Shown: piece by piece, positions 22,083 through 31,289 of the stretch
Position numbering within the stretch: position 1 is the stretch's first letter
Layout of the letters: the number at the start of each line of letters is the position of its first letter
Assembly (NCBI GenBank): GCA_018388625.1
Contig: CP074402.1
Location: forward strand, 1,302,001-1,366,000
DNA length: 64,000 nt
From: Nocardiopsis eucommiae
GTDB lineage: Bacteria; Actinomycetota; Actinomycetes; Streptosporangiales; Streptosporangiaceae
Direction of reading: 5' to 3'
Translations under genes and position numbers: made by a program
The notes under the pieces: model-generated
The model's database searches: none
Told to the model about the DNA's origin: nothing
The model's input: the letters and a program-made list of their open reading frames with translations, nothing else

Positions 22083-23199
22083 CGGTCGTCCCTCCGCCCG
22101 GGGAACGCGGCGGCGGTCAGGAACCGCCCGTCCCCCTGTTCCACTGTCAGTGTTCCACCGTCCCGCTCCACGCGGTCGCGGAGGACGGCCAGCCCCCGAG
22201 CACGGGGGCCGCCTCCCCGCGCGCCCCGTCGTTCACGATGGTGATGCCGGACCCGGTGAGCGTGATCCGCACCTCCTCGGCCTGCGCGTGCCGCAGGATG
22301 TTGGTGGTCGTCTCCCGCAGGACCTGGCCGAGCGTCTCCGCCGCCCGCGTGTCCGGTTCACCCTCGCCACGGCGCACGACGCGCACGTCGATCCCGGCCG
22401 CCTCGAAGAGGTTCTTGGCGTTCTCCAACTCGGCGGACAGGTTGAGCCGCCGCTGCGCGTGGGCCAGCTCCTTGGTCTCGGTGATGGTCTCGCCCACCAG
22501 GGAGTAGACCTCGTCCAGCTCCCGCTCCACCTGGTCGGCGTCGGTGTGCACCAGCTTCCGGGCCAGCGCCACCTTCAGCTTCACCACGTGCAGCGTGTGG
22601 CCCTGGATGTCGTGCAGGTCCCCGGCGAAACGGACGCGCTCCCGGGCCACGGCCAGCTCCGCGTCGCGCTCGCGCGCCAGTTCCAGCTCCGAGACCAGTC
22701 GGGCCACCAGGTGGTTCAGCGTCGCGAAGACCACCCCCACCACGATGATGCTGGCCGACCCCACGGCGTACTCCAGCAGGGCCTCGCCCAGGTGGGGTTC
22801 GAGCAGCACCTTCAGCACGATGACACCGGTCACCAGGGCGAGCAGCCCCAGGGCCGACGGGCGCTGGTACCGGTGCGGCAGGCGCAGGACGAGGACAGTG
22901 CCCACGACGGAGACGCCGAACGGCGCCGACGCGCTGTCCAGGAAGAGGACCCCGGCGACCAGGGCGACGATGCTGGCGACCAGGCACGGGAGTAGCACGA
23001 CGCGGAAGGCCCGGGCCGACCAGCCACGGACGGACAGCAGGGCCGCCAGCAACCCCAGCACCAGCACCAGGACCTGGCCCACGCTCTGGGCGTTGGTCGA
23101 GATCAGCAGGGCCCCGACCGCCGAGAGCGACCCGAACACGATGTTCGTGTTGACCGTGCGCAGCTGCCCCTGCGTCACCTCGGTGGGTTCTGACGTCAT
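22079..23199 (-). CDS. DesK-like sensor histidine kinase (frameshift near 22198)
   Basis: ATG at 23199 follows GGAAGGG. Five or six membrane helices fill the first 180 residues, then comes the HisKA_3 box FAGDLHDIQGHTLHVVKLKVALARK with the phosphorylated His, and the ATPase part LGQVLRETTTNILRHAQAEEVRI with the N box. Adding one G near 22198 restores the final GLAVLRDRVERDGGTL segment and an end that overlaps the regulator start. About 373 residues. It senses a membrane or envelope signal; the divergent ABC exporter suggests toxic compound or lipid stress. Confidence 0.9.
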
Positions 23200-23361
23200 G
23201 CGGACCCTTCCGGGGAACGACTGCGTGGACCGTCCCAGTATTCTTCCGGCCCCGTCGGCCCACCAGTGACACCACGTCACCTCCTGGCCCCACGGATGTC
23301 ACCGCCGGGTCGTGACACGGCCGCACTGCCGGGAATCCGCCCGCACGGCTGGAATGGGGAC

Positions 23362-24255
23362 ATGACCTCAACAGCCGCCACACCAGTCATCGACGTCGAG
23401 GGCCTGAACGTCCGCTACGGCGACTTCCACGCCGTCCGCGACCTCTCCTTCCAGGTGGGCCGGGGCGAGTTCTACGCCCTGCTCGGCACGAACGGCGCGG
23501 GCAAGACGTCCACCCTGGAGACGATCGAGGGTCACCGCGCCGCCACCTCGGGCACCGTGCGGGTGTTCGGACACGACCCGCGCGACCGACGGGCCGTGCG
23601 CCCCCGGACCGGGATCATGCTCCAGGAGAGCGGGTTCTCACCCGACCTCACCGTCAGGGAGTCGGTCCGGCTCATCGGCAGCCTCTCCGGGCGCACCGAC
23701 CGGGCCGAGCGACTGCTGGACGTCGTCGGCCTCACGAAGAAGGCCGGAACGCGGGTCTCCCAGCTCTCCGGCGGTGAGAAGCGCCGCCTGGACTTCGCCA
23801 CCGCCGTCTACGGCACCCCGGAACTCGTCTTCCTGGACGAGCCCACCACCGGACTGGACATCCAGTCCCGGGACGACCTCTGGGACGCCGTGGACCGACT
23901 GCGCGAGGACGGGTCCACCATCATCCTGACCACGCACTACCTGGAGGAGGCGCAGCAGCGCGCCGACCGGATCGGGCTCATGCACCGCGGGGTGTTCCAC
24001 CGGGAGGGGACAGTCTCCGAGCTCACCCGGACCCTGCCCGCGACGGTCCGGTTCACCCTGGCGGCGTCCGCCCCGGAGCCGCCGCTCCCCGGCGTGCCCC
24101 AGGGCGACGGCTCCCTCCTCGTCGAGACCACCAGCCTCCAGAAGGACCTGCACGTCCTCCTGGACTGGGCCCGGGAGCACGCGGTGGAACTGGGCGACCT
24201 CCAGGCCGGGCCCACGCGGCTCGACGACGTCTTCCGCTCCATCGGCACCGAGTAA
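23362..24255 (+). CDS. ABC transporter ATP-binding protein
   Basis: A 297-residue ATPase with Walker A LLGTNGAGKTST, Q-loop MLQESGF, signature LSGGEKRRLDFA, Walker B LVFLDEPTTGLD and the switch His in ILTTHYLEEAQ. The C-terminal extension is of the kind seen in drug-resistance (DrrA/CcmA) exporters. The gene is divergent from the two-component genes and is followed 43 bases later by its permease gene. Confidence 0.95.
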   Translation: MTSTAATPVIDVEGLNVRYGDFHAVRDLSFQVGRGEFYALLGTNGAGKTSTLETIEGHRAATSGTVRVFGHDPRDRRAVRPRTGIMLQESGFSPDLTVRESVRLIGSLSGRTDRAERLLDVVGLTKKAGTRVSQLSGGEKRRLDFATAVYGTPELVFLDEPTTGLDIQSRDDLWDAVDRLREDGSTIILTTHYLEEAQQRADRIGLMHRGVFHREGTVSELTRTLPATVRFTLAASAPEPPLPGVPQGDGSLLVETTSLQKDLHVLLDWAREHAVELGDLQAGPTRLDDVFRSIGTE

Positions 24256-24298
24256 CGCGGCCCCGGCCCCGTACACCCTTCACGCAAAGGAACCCACC

Positions 24299-25018
24299 AT
24301 GCTCGCCATCGCTCGGAGTGAGCTGATCCAGATCCTCCGGAACCGGCTCGTCCTGGTCACCATGCTCCTGGTGCCCCTCGCCGGCAGTGCCTTCTACATG
24401 TACCTGCACGACCGCGCGCCCGACCTGCTGGACCTGGGCGCCGTCGCCTCGGTCCTCATGTTCCTCGTGGTGGTGATGGCCCTCTACACGACCGCCGTGA
24501 CCACGCTCGCGTCGCGCCGCCAGAACCTCTTCCTCAAGCGGCTGCGCTCGACGGCCGTGGACGACGTCCGCATCCTCACGGGGCTGCTGCTCCCGGTCAC
24601 CGCCGTCACCGTCGTCCAGGTCTCCGTGGTCCTGACCGTGCTGTCCGTGGTCGCGGACGCGCCCGCCCAACCCCTCCTGCTGGTGTCGGCCGTCCTGAGC
24701 ACCGTGGTCATGATGCTCGGCCTCGCCCTGGCCACGGCGGGGGTCACCAACTCTCCGGAGCACGCCCAGGTCACGACGCTGCCGGTCATGATCGGCGTGC
24801 TCGCTGTCTCCGGCTGGGTGGGGTTCACGGGCACCGAGGAGCTCACCCTGGTCAAGCGCCTGCTCCCCGGAGGCTCCGCCGCCGAGCTCGTGGTCAACGC
24901 CTGGAACGGCGGCGTGGCCGTCTCCGAGTCCCTGTTCCTCCTGGCGCTCACCCTGGCGTGGGTCGTCGTGGCCGTCACCCTCGCCACCCGCGTCTTCCGT
25001 TGGGAACCGCGTCGTTGA
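24299..25018 (+). CDS. ABC-2 type transporter permease
   Basis: A 239-residue membrane protein with six hydrophobic segments (for example LVLVTMLLVPLAGSAFYMYL and LLLVSAVLSTVVMMLGLALATAGV) and the conserved RLRSTAVDDVRILTG cytoplasmic loop of ABC-2 permeases. AAAGGA precedes the ATG. With the preceding ATPase it forms a two-part exporter. A C-terminal basic tail ends the protein. Confidence 0.92.
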   Translation: MLAIARSELIQILRNRLVLVTMLLVPLAGSAFYMYLHDRAPDLLDLGAVASVLMFLVVVMALYTTAVTTLASRRQNLFLKRLRSTAVDDVRILTGLLLPVTAVTVVQVSVVLTVLSVVADAPAQPLLLVSAVLSTVVMMLGLALATAGVTNSPEHAQVTTLPVMIGVLAVSGWVGFTGTEELTLVKRLLPGGSAAELVVNAWNGGVAVSESLFLLALTLAWVVVAVTLATRVFRWEPRR

Positions 25019-25117
25019 CTGACCGGAGCGCGTCACGTGGTCGGGGCGGTTCCGACATCGCCCCGCCCGACACCGCCCCGCCCGAGCCCACCCCGCACCG
25101 AACCCGAGGAGCCCGCC

Positions 25118-25831
25118 GTGTCCACGGAGCCCACCGTCCGCCCTCGCGGCGCCCCGACCCGTCCGGGCTGGCCCGAGGTGGTGCTCGGTCTGCTCGGTAT
25201 GGCGATCAGCGTGGCCGTCCTCGTCCTCCTGGGGCCGGTGGGACCCCTGGACCTGGACCCGCTGGTCTTCGGCCTGCTCGTGTCCGCCTGGTCCGGCGTG
25301 GGCGGCCTCGCGGGGTTCGGTGTGGCCTACGCGGTGCGGGTCCGCTCCCTCGCCGTCTTCGGCATCCGGCGCACCACCTGGCGCTGGATGCTCCTCGGTG
25401 CGGGCTGGGGTGTGGTCGCGCTCGTGGCGAAGGGGCTGGTCATCCTCGCCATCACCGGCCTGACCGGGTACGACAGCAACCCGCAGGGCGTGTACTTCGA
25501 CACGGCTGCCAGCGGGGCGGTCGGACTCGTCCTCACCCTCCTGTTCCTGGCCGTGCTCACCCCGATCGGTGAGGAGTTCCTGTTCCGCGGGGTCGTCACC
25601 AACGCGCTGCTGCGCTACGGCCCCTGGATCGGGGTCCTGGGGAGCTCGGCGATCTTCGCCGTCTTCCACGGCGTCAACCTCATCCTGCCCGCCGCCTTCG
25701 TGGTGGGTGTGATCGCCGCCGAGGTCATGCGCCGCAGCGGCTCGGTCTGGCCCGCCGTGGCGGTCCACTCGGTCAACAACCTGGCCCTGCCCCTGCTGGT
25801 GCTGTTCACCGGCGCCAGCCTTCCCTCCTGA
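25118..25831 (+). CDS. CPBP family intramembrane glutamic endopeptidase
   Basis: I chose GTG at 25118 because GAGGAG lies just upstream; an upstream ATG at 25037 adds only a Pro-rich, unlikely leader. The CPBP (Abi/CAAX protease-like) motifs are visible: GEEFLFRGVV (EExxxR), FAVFHGVNLI and a C-terminal HSVNNLALPLL. Seven or eight membrane helices. The family cleaves membrane proteins or processes peptides; in actinomycetes its substrates are mostly unknown. It follows the ABC permease gene after 99 bases and may share its transcript. Confidence 0.88.
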   Translation: MSTEPTVRPRGAPTRPGWPEVVLGLLGMAISVAVLVLLGPVGPLDLDPLVFGLLVSAWSGVGGLAGFGVAYAVRVRSLAVFGIRRTTWRWMLLGAGWGVVALVAKGLVILAITGLTGYDSNPQGVYFDTAASGAVGLVLTLLFLAVLTPIGEEFLFRGVVTNALLRYGPWIGVLGSSAIFAVFHGVNLILPAAFVVGVIAAEVMRRSGSVWPAVAVHSVNNLALPLLVLFTGASLPS

Positions 25832-25862
25832 TCCGTCCGTGGTCCGGGTCCGTCCCGCGCCG

Positions 25863-26755
25863 TCAGCGCTCGTGGTCCGCGTCTCCCGCGGCGATCGCGC
25901 GGAGGAGCTCCCGTGTGACCTCCCGAAGGCGCTCGGCGTCCCCGGGATCCAGGGTGGGGAAGTCGAGCGGCAGGGACCGGCCACGGTCGATCGCCGTGAG
26001 CGGCGCCCGAGGTGGGTCGTCCACGAACCCGTGGACGGGGGCGACGGACTCCTCCACGGGGCGGGCCGCGACCCGGGCGAGCGCCCGGATCAACAGCCGT
26101 GCCGGGGCCGGGAGCGGGCCGAGATCACCGCTCCGGGTGAAGCCCGGATGGTAGAGCACGTAGGGGACCGTCTCACCGGGCCGGGCGGCGTGGGACACCC
26201 CGAGGAGGTCGTTGGCGCGCCCCGCCTGGAGCTGTGCCCGCACCGTGCCGTAGCGGTGGTCGAGCCGCAGGTCGTCCCAGTGGATGCGGCCCGCCCTGGC
26301 CCCCACACCGGCGACGTTCACGATGACCGGGCGGGCACCGCGCCGCAGCAGGGGTCCGAGCCCTTCTCCCAGCAGGAAGCGGCTGAGGTAGTAGAGGGCG
26401 AAGGTGCGCTCCAGCCCGTCCTCGGTGAGCACACGTCGCGGGCTGTGCCGGTTGGCGAACAGCACGAGCGAGTCGACGGCTTCGTGGGTCGCGACGATCC
26501 GGGCGATCGCCGACCGCGTGCCGCCGACGCTGGCCAGGTCGACCCGGACGAACTCGATCCCTCCCGCCGCGCCCGACCGGGCCCCTCCTCCAGGAGGCGC
26601 CGCCCCTTCTCCGGGTTGCTGCCGAGCGCCACCACCGAGTCACCGGACCGTGCCCGGGCCAGGGCGAACGCACGCCCCATACCGTCGGTCGCGCCGCTGA
26701 CGACGATCACGCGCTGACGGCCGGTGCCACCGGGCCTCGGGGCTTTCGTGCTCAT
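25863..26755 (-). CDS. Short-chain dehydrogenase/reductase (frameshift near 26580)
   Basis: Starts at ATG 26755. The N-terminus has the Rossmann motif VIVVSGATDGMGRAFALARA. After adding one base near 26580 the chain continues EFVRVDLASVGGTR, LFANRHSPRRVLTEDGLERTFALYYLSRFLLGEGL and a C-terminal part like plant/actinobacterial protochlorophyllide-reductase-like SDRs. About 297 residues. The usual Tyr-x3-Lys pair is not obvious, so catalysis is uncertain. It is divergent from an HxlR regulator that probably controls it. Confidence 0.75.
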
Positions 26756-26827
26756 GGCTCTCCCGGTTACTTTGGGTGGGCACCTCATCATCGGTGACCC
26801 CGCGCCCACTGGGAAGAAGGCAGTCTG

Positions 26828-27226
26828 ATGTCAGGTACGCACACGGATGTGCCCTTCATCGTCGGGACCCCGTTGCCGAACCCGGTCCCGGCGGAGGAGC
26901 ACGAGCGCTGCCCGGTCACCGCCGTGCTCCGACGGGTCGGCGACAAGTGGACGGTGCTGGTGGTGGTCCTGCTGGGTCAACGCGCGCATCGGTTCAACGA
27001 ACTCCACCGCGCCATCGAGGACATCAGCCAGCGGATGCTGACCCGCACCCTGCGCGGACTGGTGGAGGACGGCCTGGTGCACCGGGAGGTGTTCCCCACC
27101 GTCCCACCGAGCGTGCAGTACAGCCTCACCCCGCTGGGCCGGACGCTGCTGGAACCACTGTCCGCCCTGGCCTCCTGGGCGGTGGAACACGGTGACGAGA
27201 TCGCCTCCGCCCGCCGTCCCACCTGA
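26828..27226 (+). CDS. HxlR family transcriptional regulator
   Basis: A 132-residue winged-helix protein with the HxlR pattern: CPVTAVLRRVGDKWTVLVVVLL, HRFNELHRAIEDISQRMLTRTLRGLVEDGLVHREVFPTVPPSVQYSLTPLGRTL. ATG at 26828. HxlR proteins often sense aldehydes or electrophiles and control adjacent oxidoreductase genes, here the divergent SDR. Confidence 0.92.
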   Translation: MSGTHTDVPFIVGTPLPNPVPAEEHERCPVTAVLRRVGDKWTVLVVVLLGQRAHRFNELHRAIEDISQRMLTRTLRGLVEDGLVHREVFPTVPPSVQYSLTPLGRTLLEPLSALASWAVEHGDEIASARRPT

Positions 27227-27328
27227 TGATCCTCGCCCGTGTGTCGGACGCGCCGGACTCCGCCGGATCGCTGTTCCCGTCTCCCCCGTCCACCGGTTCC
27301 GGTCCGCGCAGCCCGTCGGGCCGTCGGT

Positions 27329-27354
27329 GTTTTGCCCGGGTCACCGCAGGTAAC
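27329..27354 (+). promoter_or_regulatory. Possible stress (SigB-type) promoter for the ChaB gene
   Basis: GTTTT at 27329-27333 and GGTAAC at 27349-27354, 15 bases apart, resemble the actinobacterial SigB/SigF-type promoter (GTTT-N14-16-GGGTAC). Weak evidence; the position, about 60 bases before the ChaB ATG, is plausible. Confidence 0.3.
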
Positions 27355-27415
27355 GGGAACAGGGAAGGACGAACGGCCACCCGAAGGACACCCGAACCGA
27401 CGGGAGATGAGAACG

Positions 27416-27853
27416 ATGCCCGGTGTGGACGAACTGCCGGACACTCTGCGCAGGTCGCCGAGGAAGGCGCAGCGCACGTGGATCGAGGCGCATGACAACG
27501 CGGTCGACGAGTACGGCGAGGGGGAGCGGGCCCACCGGGTCGCCTTCGCCGCCGTCAAGCGCAGGTTCGAGAAGGTCGGGGACCGTTGGGAGCCCAAGGA
27601 GGGCAACGGGAGCGGGCCCTCGGACGAGCAGGCGAGGAACCCCAGGGCCGGGCGGCGGCCCGGAGCCGACCGGCCGACGGCCGGGGGCGTCGACGCCAAC
27701 GCCACCAAGGGCCACCTCTACAAGCGGGCCCGCCAGCTCGACATCCACGGCCGCTCCACCATGACCAAGGACGAGCTGGTCGAGGCGCTGCGCAAGGAGA
27801 GCGACCGGCGCACCTCGGGGAGCGGACGATCCCCACGGAGCCGCTCCCGCTGA
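27416..27853 (+). CDS. ChaB domain protein with Rho_N/SAP-like C-terminus
   Basis: The ATG at 27416 follows GGGAG. The N-terminal 60 residues are a ChaB domain (ELPDTLRRSPRKAQRTWIEAHDNAVDEYG, then AHRVAFAAVKRRFEKVGDRW). A charged, Gly-rich linker leads to KGHLYKRARQLDIHGRSTMTKDELVEALRKE, a Rho N-terminal-like helix pair often found in stress proteins. The function of actinobacterial ChaB proteins is unknown despite the old name cation transport regulator. Its neighbours are a stress SDR and LLM oxidoreductase. Confidence 0.85.
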   Translation: MPGVDELPDTLRRSPRKAQRTWIEAHDNAVDEYGEGERAHRVAFAAVKRRFEKVGDRWEPKEGNGSGPSDEQARNPRAGRRPGADRPTAGGVDANATKGHLYKRARQLDIHGRSTMTKDELVEALRKESDRRTSGSGRSPRSRSR

Positions 27854-27863
27854 ACCGGCCGCG

Positions 27864-27895
27864 ACCGGCACGCTCGGAGCTCCGGGCGTGCCGGT
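27864..27895. terminator. Bidirectional hairpin between converging genes
   Basis: Arms ACCGGCACGC (27864-27873) and GCGTGCCGGT (27886-27895) pair perfectly; the inner bases CGGAG/CTCCG extend the stem. It lies between genes ending at 27853 and 27905. Confidence 0.65.
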
Positions 27896-27904
27896 TCCCG
27901 GTGC

Positions 27905-28759
27905 CTAGCTGCCCTGGATCTCCCCGCCGACCGGGGTCAGGGTCTCGCCGGTGTAGTAGGACGAGAGCCTCTCACTGGCGAAGAACACGTAGGACGGCGC
28001 GATCTCGTCCGGGTCGGCCGCCCGACCCATCGGTGCCTGTTGACCGAACCCCTCGGTTCCCCTCTTCCCGAGGGTGGCCGGGATCAACGGGGTCCAGACC
28101 GGACCCGGGGCCACGCAGTTGACCCTGATCCCCTGGTCCATGAGCAGCTGGGAGAGCGACACGGAGAGGTTCATGACGGCCGACTTGCTCGACGCGTAGT
28201 CGATCAGCGACGTGTTGCCCCGCAGACCGTTGATCGACCCGGTGATGATGATGGAACCACCCTCGGACATGTGCGGCAGCGCCTCGCGGACGGTCCAGAA
28301 CACCCCCATCACGTTCACGTCGAAGGTCCGGCGCAGCTGCTCCGTGGTCAGGTCCGTGAAGTCGTCCACCGGGGTCTGTGTGGCGGCGTGCTCCACGAGG
28401 ACGTCGATCCCGCCGAGCTCCTCCACCGCCCGTCCGACCAGGTGCGCGCACGCGGACTCGTCGGCCAGGTCTCCCCGCACGCCCACGGCCCGGCGACCCT
28501 GCGCCTGGACCAGGTCCGCGGTGTGCTGGGCCTCGGCGTCCTCGCTGAGGTAGCCGAAGACCACGTCGGCGCCCTCCTTGGCGAAGGCCACCGCCACGGC
28601 CCGGCCGATCCCGGAGTCGCCGCCGGTGATCAGGGCGCGCCTTCCCTTGAGCAGGTCCCTGCCCTCGTAGTCGCGCATCTCGTCCCTGGGCCGGGGCTCC
28701 ATCGGTTCGGTCCGACCGGGGTGGGGCTGGCTCTGCGCTGGTGGTTGTCGGTCGTCCAT
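27905..28759 (-). CDS. SDR family oxidoreductase, stress-protein type (YhdF/GspO-like)
   Basis: A 284-residue SDR with the coenzyme motif ITGGDSGIGRAVAVAFAKEGADV, catalytic Ser in IIITGSINGL and the Y-x3-K in DYASSKSAV. The long polar N-terminus (PPAQSQPHPGRTEPMEPRPRDEMRDYEG) marks the group related to Bacillus general-stress SDRs. It could start at ATG 28759. Substrate unknown. The gene is convergent with the ChaB gene. Confidence 0.9.
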   Translation of the reverse strand: MDDRQPPAQSQPHPGRTEPMEPRPRDEMRDYEGRDLLKGRRALITGGDSGIGRAVAVAFAKEGADVVFGYLSEDAEAQHTADLVQAQGRRAVGVRGDLADESACAHLVGRAVEELGGIDVLVEHAATQTPVDDFTDLTTEQLRRTFDVNVMGVFWTVREALPHMSEGGSIIITGSINGLRGNTSLIDYASSKSAVMNLSVSLSQLLMDQGIRVNCVAPGPVWTPLIPATLGKRGTEGFGQQAPMGRAADPDEIAPSYVFFASERLSSYYTGETLTPVGGEIQGS

Positions 28760-28907
28760 GGCGATCCTCCCCTTCAGTGGGCCTTCCCTGACCGCCCTGC
28801 CCGACGTGCGGAACCCCTACACGTCGGGGGAGTACAGGACGACTTTCCGCTTGACGGAGTTTCCGTAGAGGCCACACGGGTCAGGGCCAGGGGTGGAGGA
28901 GGGATCC

Positions 28908-29871
28908 ATGAGAATCGGCTACAAGCTCTTCGCCGAGGGCTACGGGCCCCGGGAGATCGTGGACCAGGCCGTGCGCGCCGAGCGGGCCGGGTTCGACTTC
29001 GTCGAGGTCAGCGACCACTTCCACCCCTGGCTGTTCAGCCACGGGCACTCCGGGTTCGTGTGGTCCATGCTGGCGGCCATCGCGGAACGCACCGGTCGGA
29101 TCGAGATCGCCACCGGCGTGACCTGCCCGTTCCTGCGCGTTCACCCGGCGATCGTCGCGCAGGCGGCGGCGACCACGGCGATCCTCTCGGAGGGTCGCTT
29201 CACCCTCGGCGTGGGCGCGGGGGAGCGCCTCAACGAACACGTGGTGGGCCGGGGATGGCCCGACGTGACCGTGCGCCACGAGATGCTGGTCGAGGCCGTG
29301 GAGATCATGCGTCTGCTCTGGTCCGGGGGTACCACTCCTACAGGGGCGAGCACCTGGTCCTGGAGGACGCGCGGGTCTTCGACCTCCCCAGCTCCCGCCC
29401 AGGGTGGTGATGGCCGCGGGTGGGACGCGGGCGGCGGGCCTGGCGGCCGACCACGGCGACGGCCTCTTCGCGACCGAACCCGACTCCACACTCACGGAGA
29501 CCTACCGCGAACGTGGCGGCAACGGTCCCTGTTACGGAGAGGTGCCCCTGGCCTGGGCCCCCGACGACCGCGCGGCGCTGGAGTCCGCGCGGGAGCTCTT
29601 CCGGTTCGGCCTCACCGGGTGGAAGGTCCAGTCCGAGCTGCCGAACCCGGTCAACTTCGAGGCGGCGACCGCCCTGGTCAGGACCGACGACATGGCGGAG
29701 GTCTTCGGATACGGGCCCGACCCCGAACGCCACCTCGACGTGGTGCGACGGTTCGCGGAGGCGGGCTTCGACCACCTGGTGCTGACCAACGCCGGACCCG
29801 ACCCGGAGGGGTTCTTCGCCTTCTTCGAGACCGAGCTGGCCGAACCGATCCGGAACCTCGCGCGGACCTAG
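28908..29871 (+). CDS. F420-dependent LLM class oxidoreductase, TIGR03557-like (frameshifts near 29327 and 29400)
   Basis: ATG at 28908 follows GGAGGAGGGA. The chain starts MRIGYKLFAEGYGPREIVDQAVRAERAGFDFVEVSDHFHPW, with the SDHFHPW motif of F420-dependent glucose-6-phosphate dehydrogenase-like enzymes, then ATGVTCPFLRVHPAIVAQAAAT and GRFTLGVGAGERLNEHVVG. Adding a G near 29327 and a C near 29400 restores YHSYRGEHLVLEDARVFDLP and the C-terminal half, giving 321 residues. It needs deazaflavin F420, a cofactor of actinomycetes. The natural substrate is unknown. Confidence 0.85.
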
Positions 29872-29930
29872 GGCGTGACCCCGATCGGCGTGGCACACTC
29901 GTGCTCCGGGACACGGACCACGGAGGGCTC

Positions 29931-30508
29931 ATGCCGGACCACGTCGTACTGGGCATCTGCGGCAGTCTGCGGAGGGGTCGTTCAACGCGTCCCTCCTGGA
30001 CCTGGCCCCGAGGGTGGGGACACGGACCACCGTGGTCGGCGGTGACCTGGCCGGGCGCCTGCCGCTGTTCAACCCGGACGTGGAGAACGACGAGGGCTCC
30101 TGGTCGGAGACGGTCCGGGAGTTCCGCGCGCTGGCGGAACGCGCCGAGGGCGTGATCATCGCGACCCCGGAGTACGCCCACGGCCCCGCCGGGGTCACGA
30201 AGAACGCCATCGACTGGCTGGTGGGCTCCGGGGGTCTGGTGGGGCGGCCGACACTCCTGGTGAGCGCCTCCCCGGGCCAGGCTGGCGGCATGCGCGCCCA
30301 CGCGCCGCTCATGCCCACACTCACGCTCCTGGGCGCGGTGCTCGTGGACTGCGTGGTGGTCTCACGGGCGGGCTCGCGGACCAACGCCCGGGGCGAGTAC
30401 ACCGACCCGTCCGTCGTGGAACGGATGCGCCTGGCCGTGGCCGAGCTGGAGGAGGCCCTGGGGTACGCCGCGGTCAGGCGGGCCCACGGCCCCCTGGTCG
30501 GGGCGTGA
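29931..30508 (+). CDS. NADPH-dependent FMN reductase family protein (frameshift near 29977)
   Basis: ATG at 29931 follows GGAGGG. After adding one G near 29977 the protein (192 residues) reads ICGSLRRGSFNASLLDLA, the FMN phosphate loop, and TPEYAHGPAGVTKNAIDWLVGSG, the second flavin-binding motif. The family reduces FMN, quinones or azo compounds with NADPH. It lies 60 bases after the LLM gene in the same direction and could supply reduced flavin or act on the same compounds. Confidence 0.88.
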
Positions 30509-30523
30509 CCGCTCCGGTGCGGC

Positions 30524-31144
30524 TCAACCCCCGATGACCAGGCGCGGGACGATGTGGATGAGGGAGAGGGCCTCGTAGAGGGCGCCGACCACGAACAGCG
30601 CCATCGCGGGCGGAACGAGGCGACCGACCTGTCGCAGACCGTGGACGTACCCCTCCCGGCGGGTGGCGGCGCCGACGGTCCGGGGGCGCAGCCAGGCCCT
30701 GCCCAGGAGGTACGCGCCGAGCACGACGAGGACGTAGGCCTGGAGCTCGATCAGGATCGTCAACGAGTGCGGGATCAGCGTCTTGGCCACGGTCGCGTCC
30801 ATGGGGGCGAGGACCACCCCCATGGTGAACGCCTTGTGGGCGAACAGCGCGATCCCCGCGAAGGGCACGACCATCGACGGCAGCAGGATCAGGGCCAGGG
30901 CGACGGTCAGCACGTTGACCGCCAGGATGGTCAGCGCGAACAACCAGGCGTTCCCGAGCAGTGCGGTGACCAGGGCGGCGGTGCCGTCCTCCTCCTGGTC
31001 GGTGATCATGGCCGCGTTGAGCTCGGGGAACGCCAGGGCGGCCCCCATCCCCAGGAGGAGGAGCCCGTACACGACACCGTTGAGTGCGAGGTAGGCGCCG
31101 AGGTGCGCGCGGATGATCTGGAAGGACGGGCGGAGGAGCCGCAT
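30524..31144 (-). CDS. Stage II sporulation protein M-like membrane protein
   Basis: The ATG at 31144 follows GGGAG. The 206-residue product has five or six membrane helices, beginning FQIIRAHLGAYLALNGVVYGLLLLG and containing LPSMVVPFAGIALFAHKAFTMGVVLAP and LIPHSLTILIELQAYVLVVLGAY, the SpoIIM (DUF95) pattern. In actinomycetes such proteins are linked to vesicle or membrane remodelling rather than endospores. It is divergent from a MerR regulator with a shared palindromic promoter. Confidence 0.75.
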   Translation of the reverse strand: MRLLRPSFQIIRAHLGAYLALNGVVYGLLLLGMGAALAFPELNAAMITDQEEDGTAALVTALLGNAWLFALTILAVNVLTVALALILLPSMVVPFAGIALFAHKAFTMGVVLAPMDATVAKTLIPHSLTILIELQAYVLVVLGAYLLGRAWLRPRTVGAATRREGYVHGLRQVGRLVPPAMALFVVGALYEALSLIHIVPRLVIGG

Positions 31145-31196
31145 GGTGGTTCTCCCGGATGGAGTGGTGGGCGGTGCGGCGCCCATCCGAAACCAT

Positions 31197-31238
31197 GCCC
31201 CCGGGGCAGGGTCAAGCCCTTGACCCTGCCCCGGGGGC
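31197..31238. promoter_or_regulatory. 42-bp perfect palindrome with back-to-back MerR-type promoters
   Basis: Two 20-bp arms (31197-31216 and 31219-31238) are exact inverted copies around CC. Each arm carries TTGACC on its outward strand: rightward at 31220-31225 with TGGAAT 19 bases later at 31245-31250, and leftward at 31210-31215 with TCGGAT 19 bases later at 31185-31190. Each arm also has the MerR-like dyad CCCTGCCCC/GGGGGCAGGG. So one regulator can control both the SpoIIM-like gene and merR itself. Confidence 0.65.
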
Positions 31239-31289
31239 AGGGTGTGGAATGCGTGGGAACACCGTTTCACGGGGACAGGGAGGCGACTC

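Noticed and set aside
24053-25984. 643-codon leftward open frame over the ABC permease and protease genes
   Set aside because: The product is a His/Gly/Glu/Asp-rich shadow; the opposite strand has complete ABC-2 and CPBP proteins with ribosome sites.
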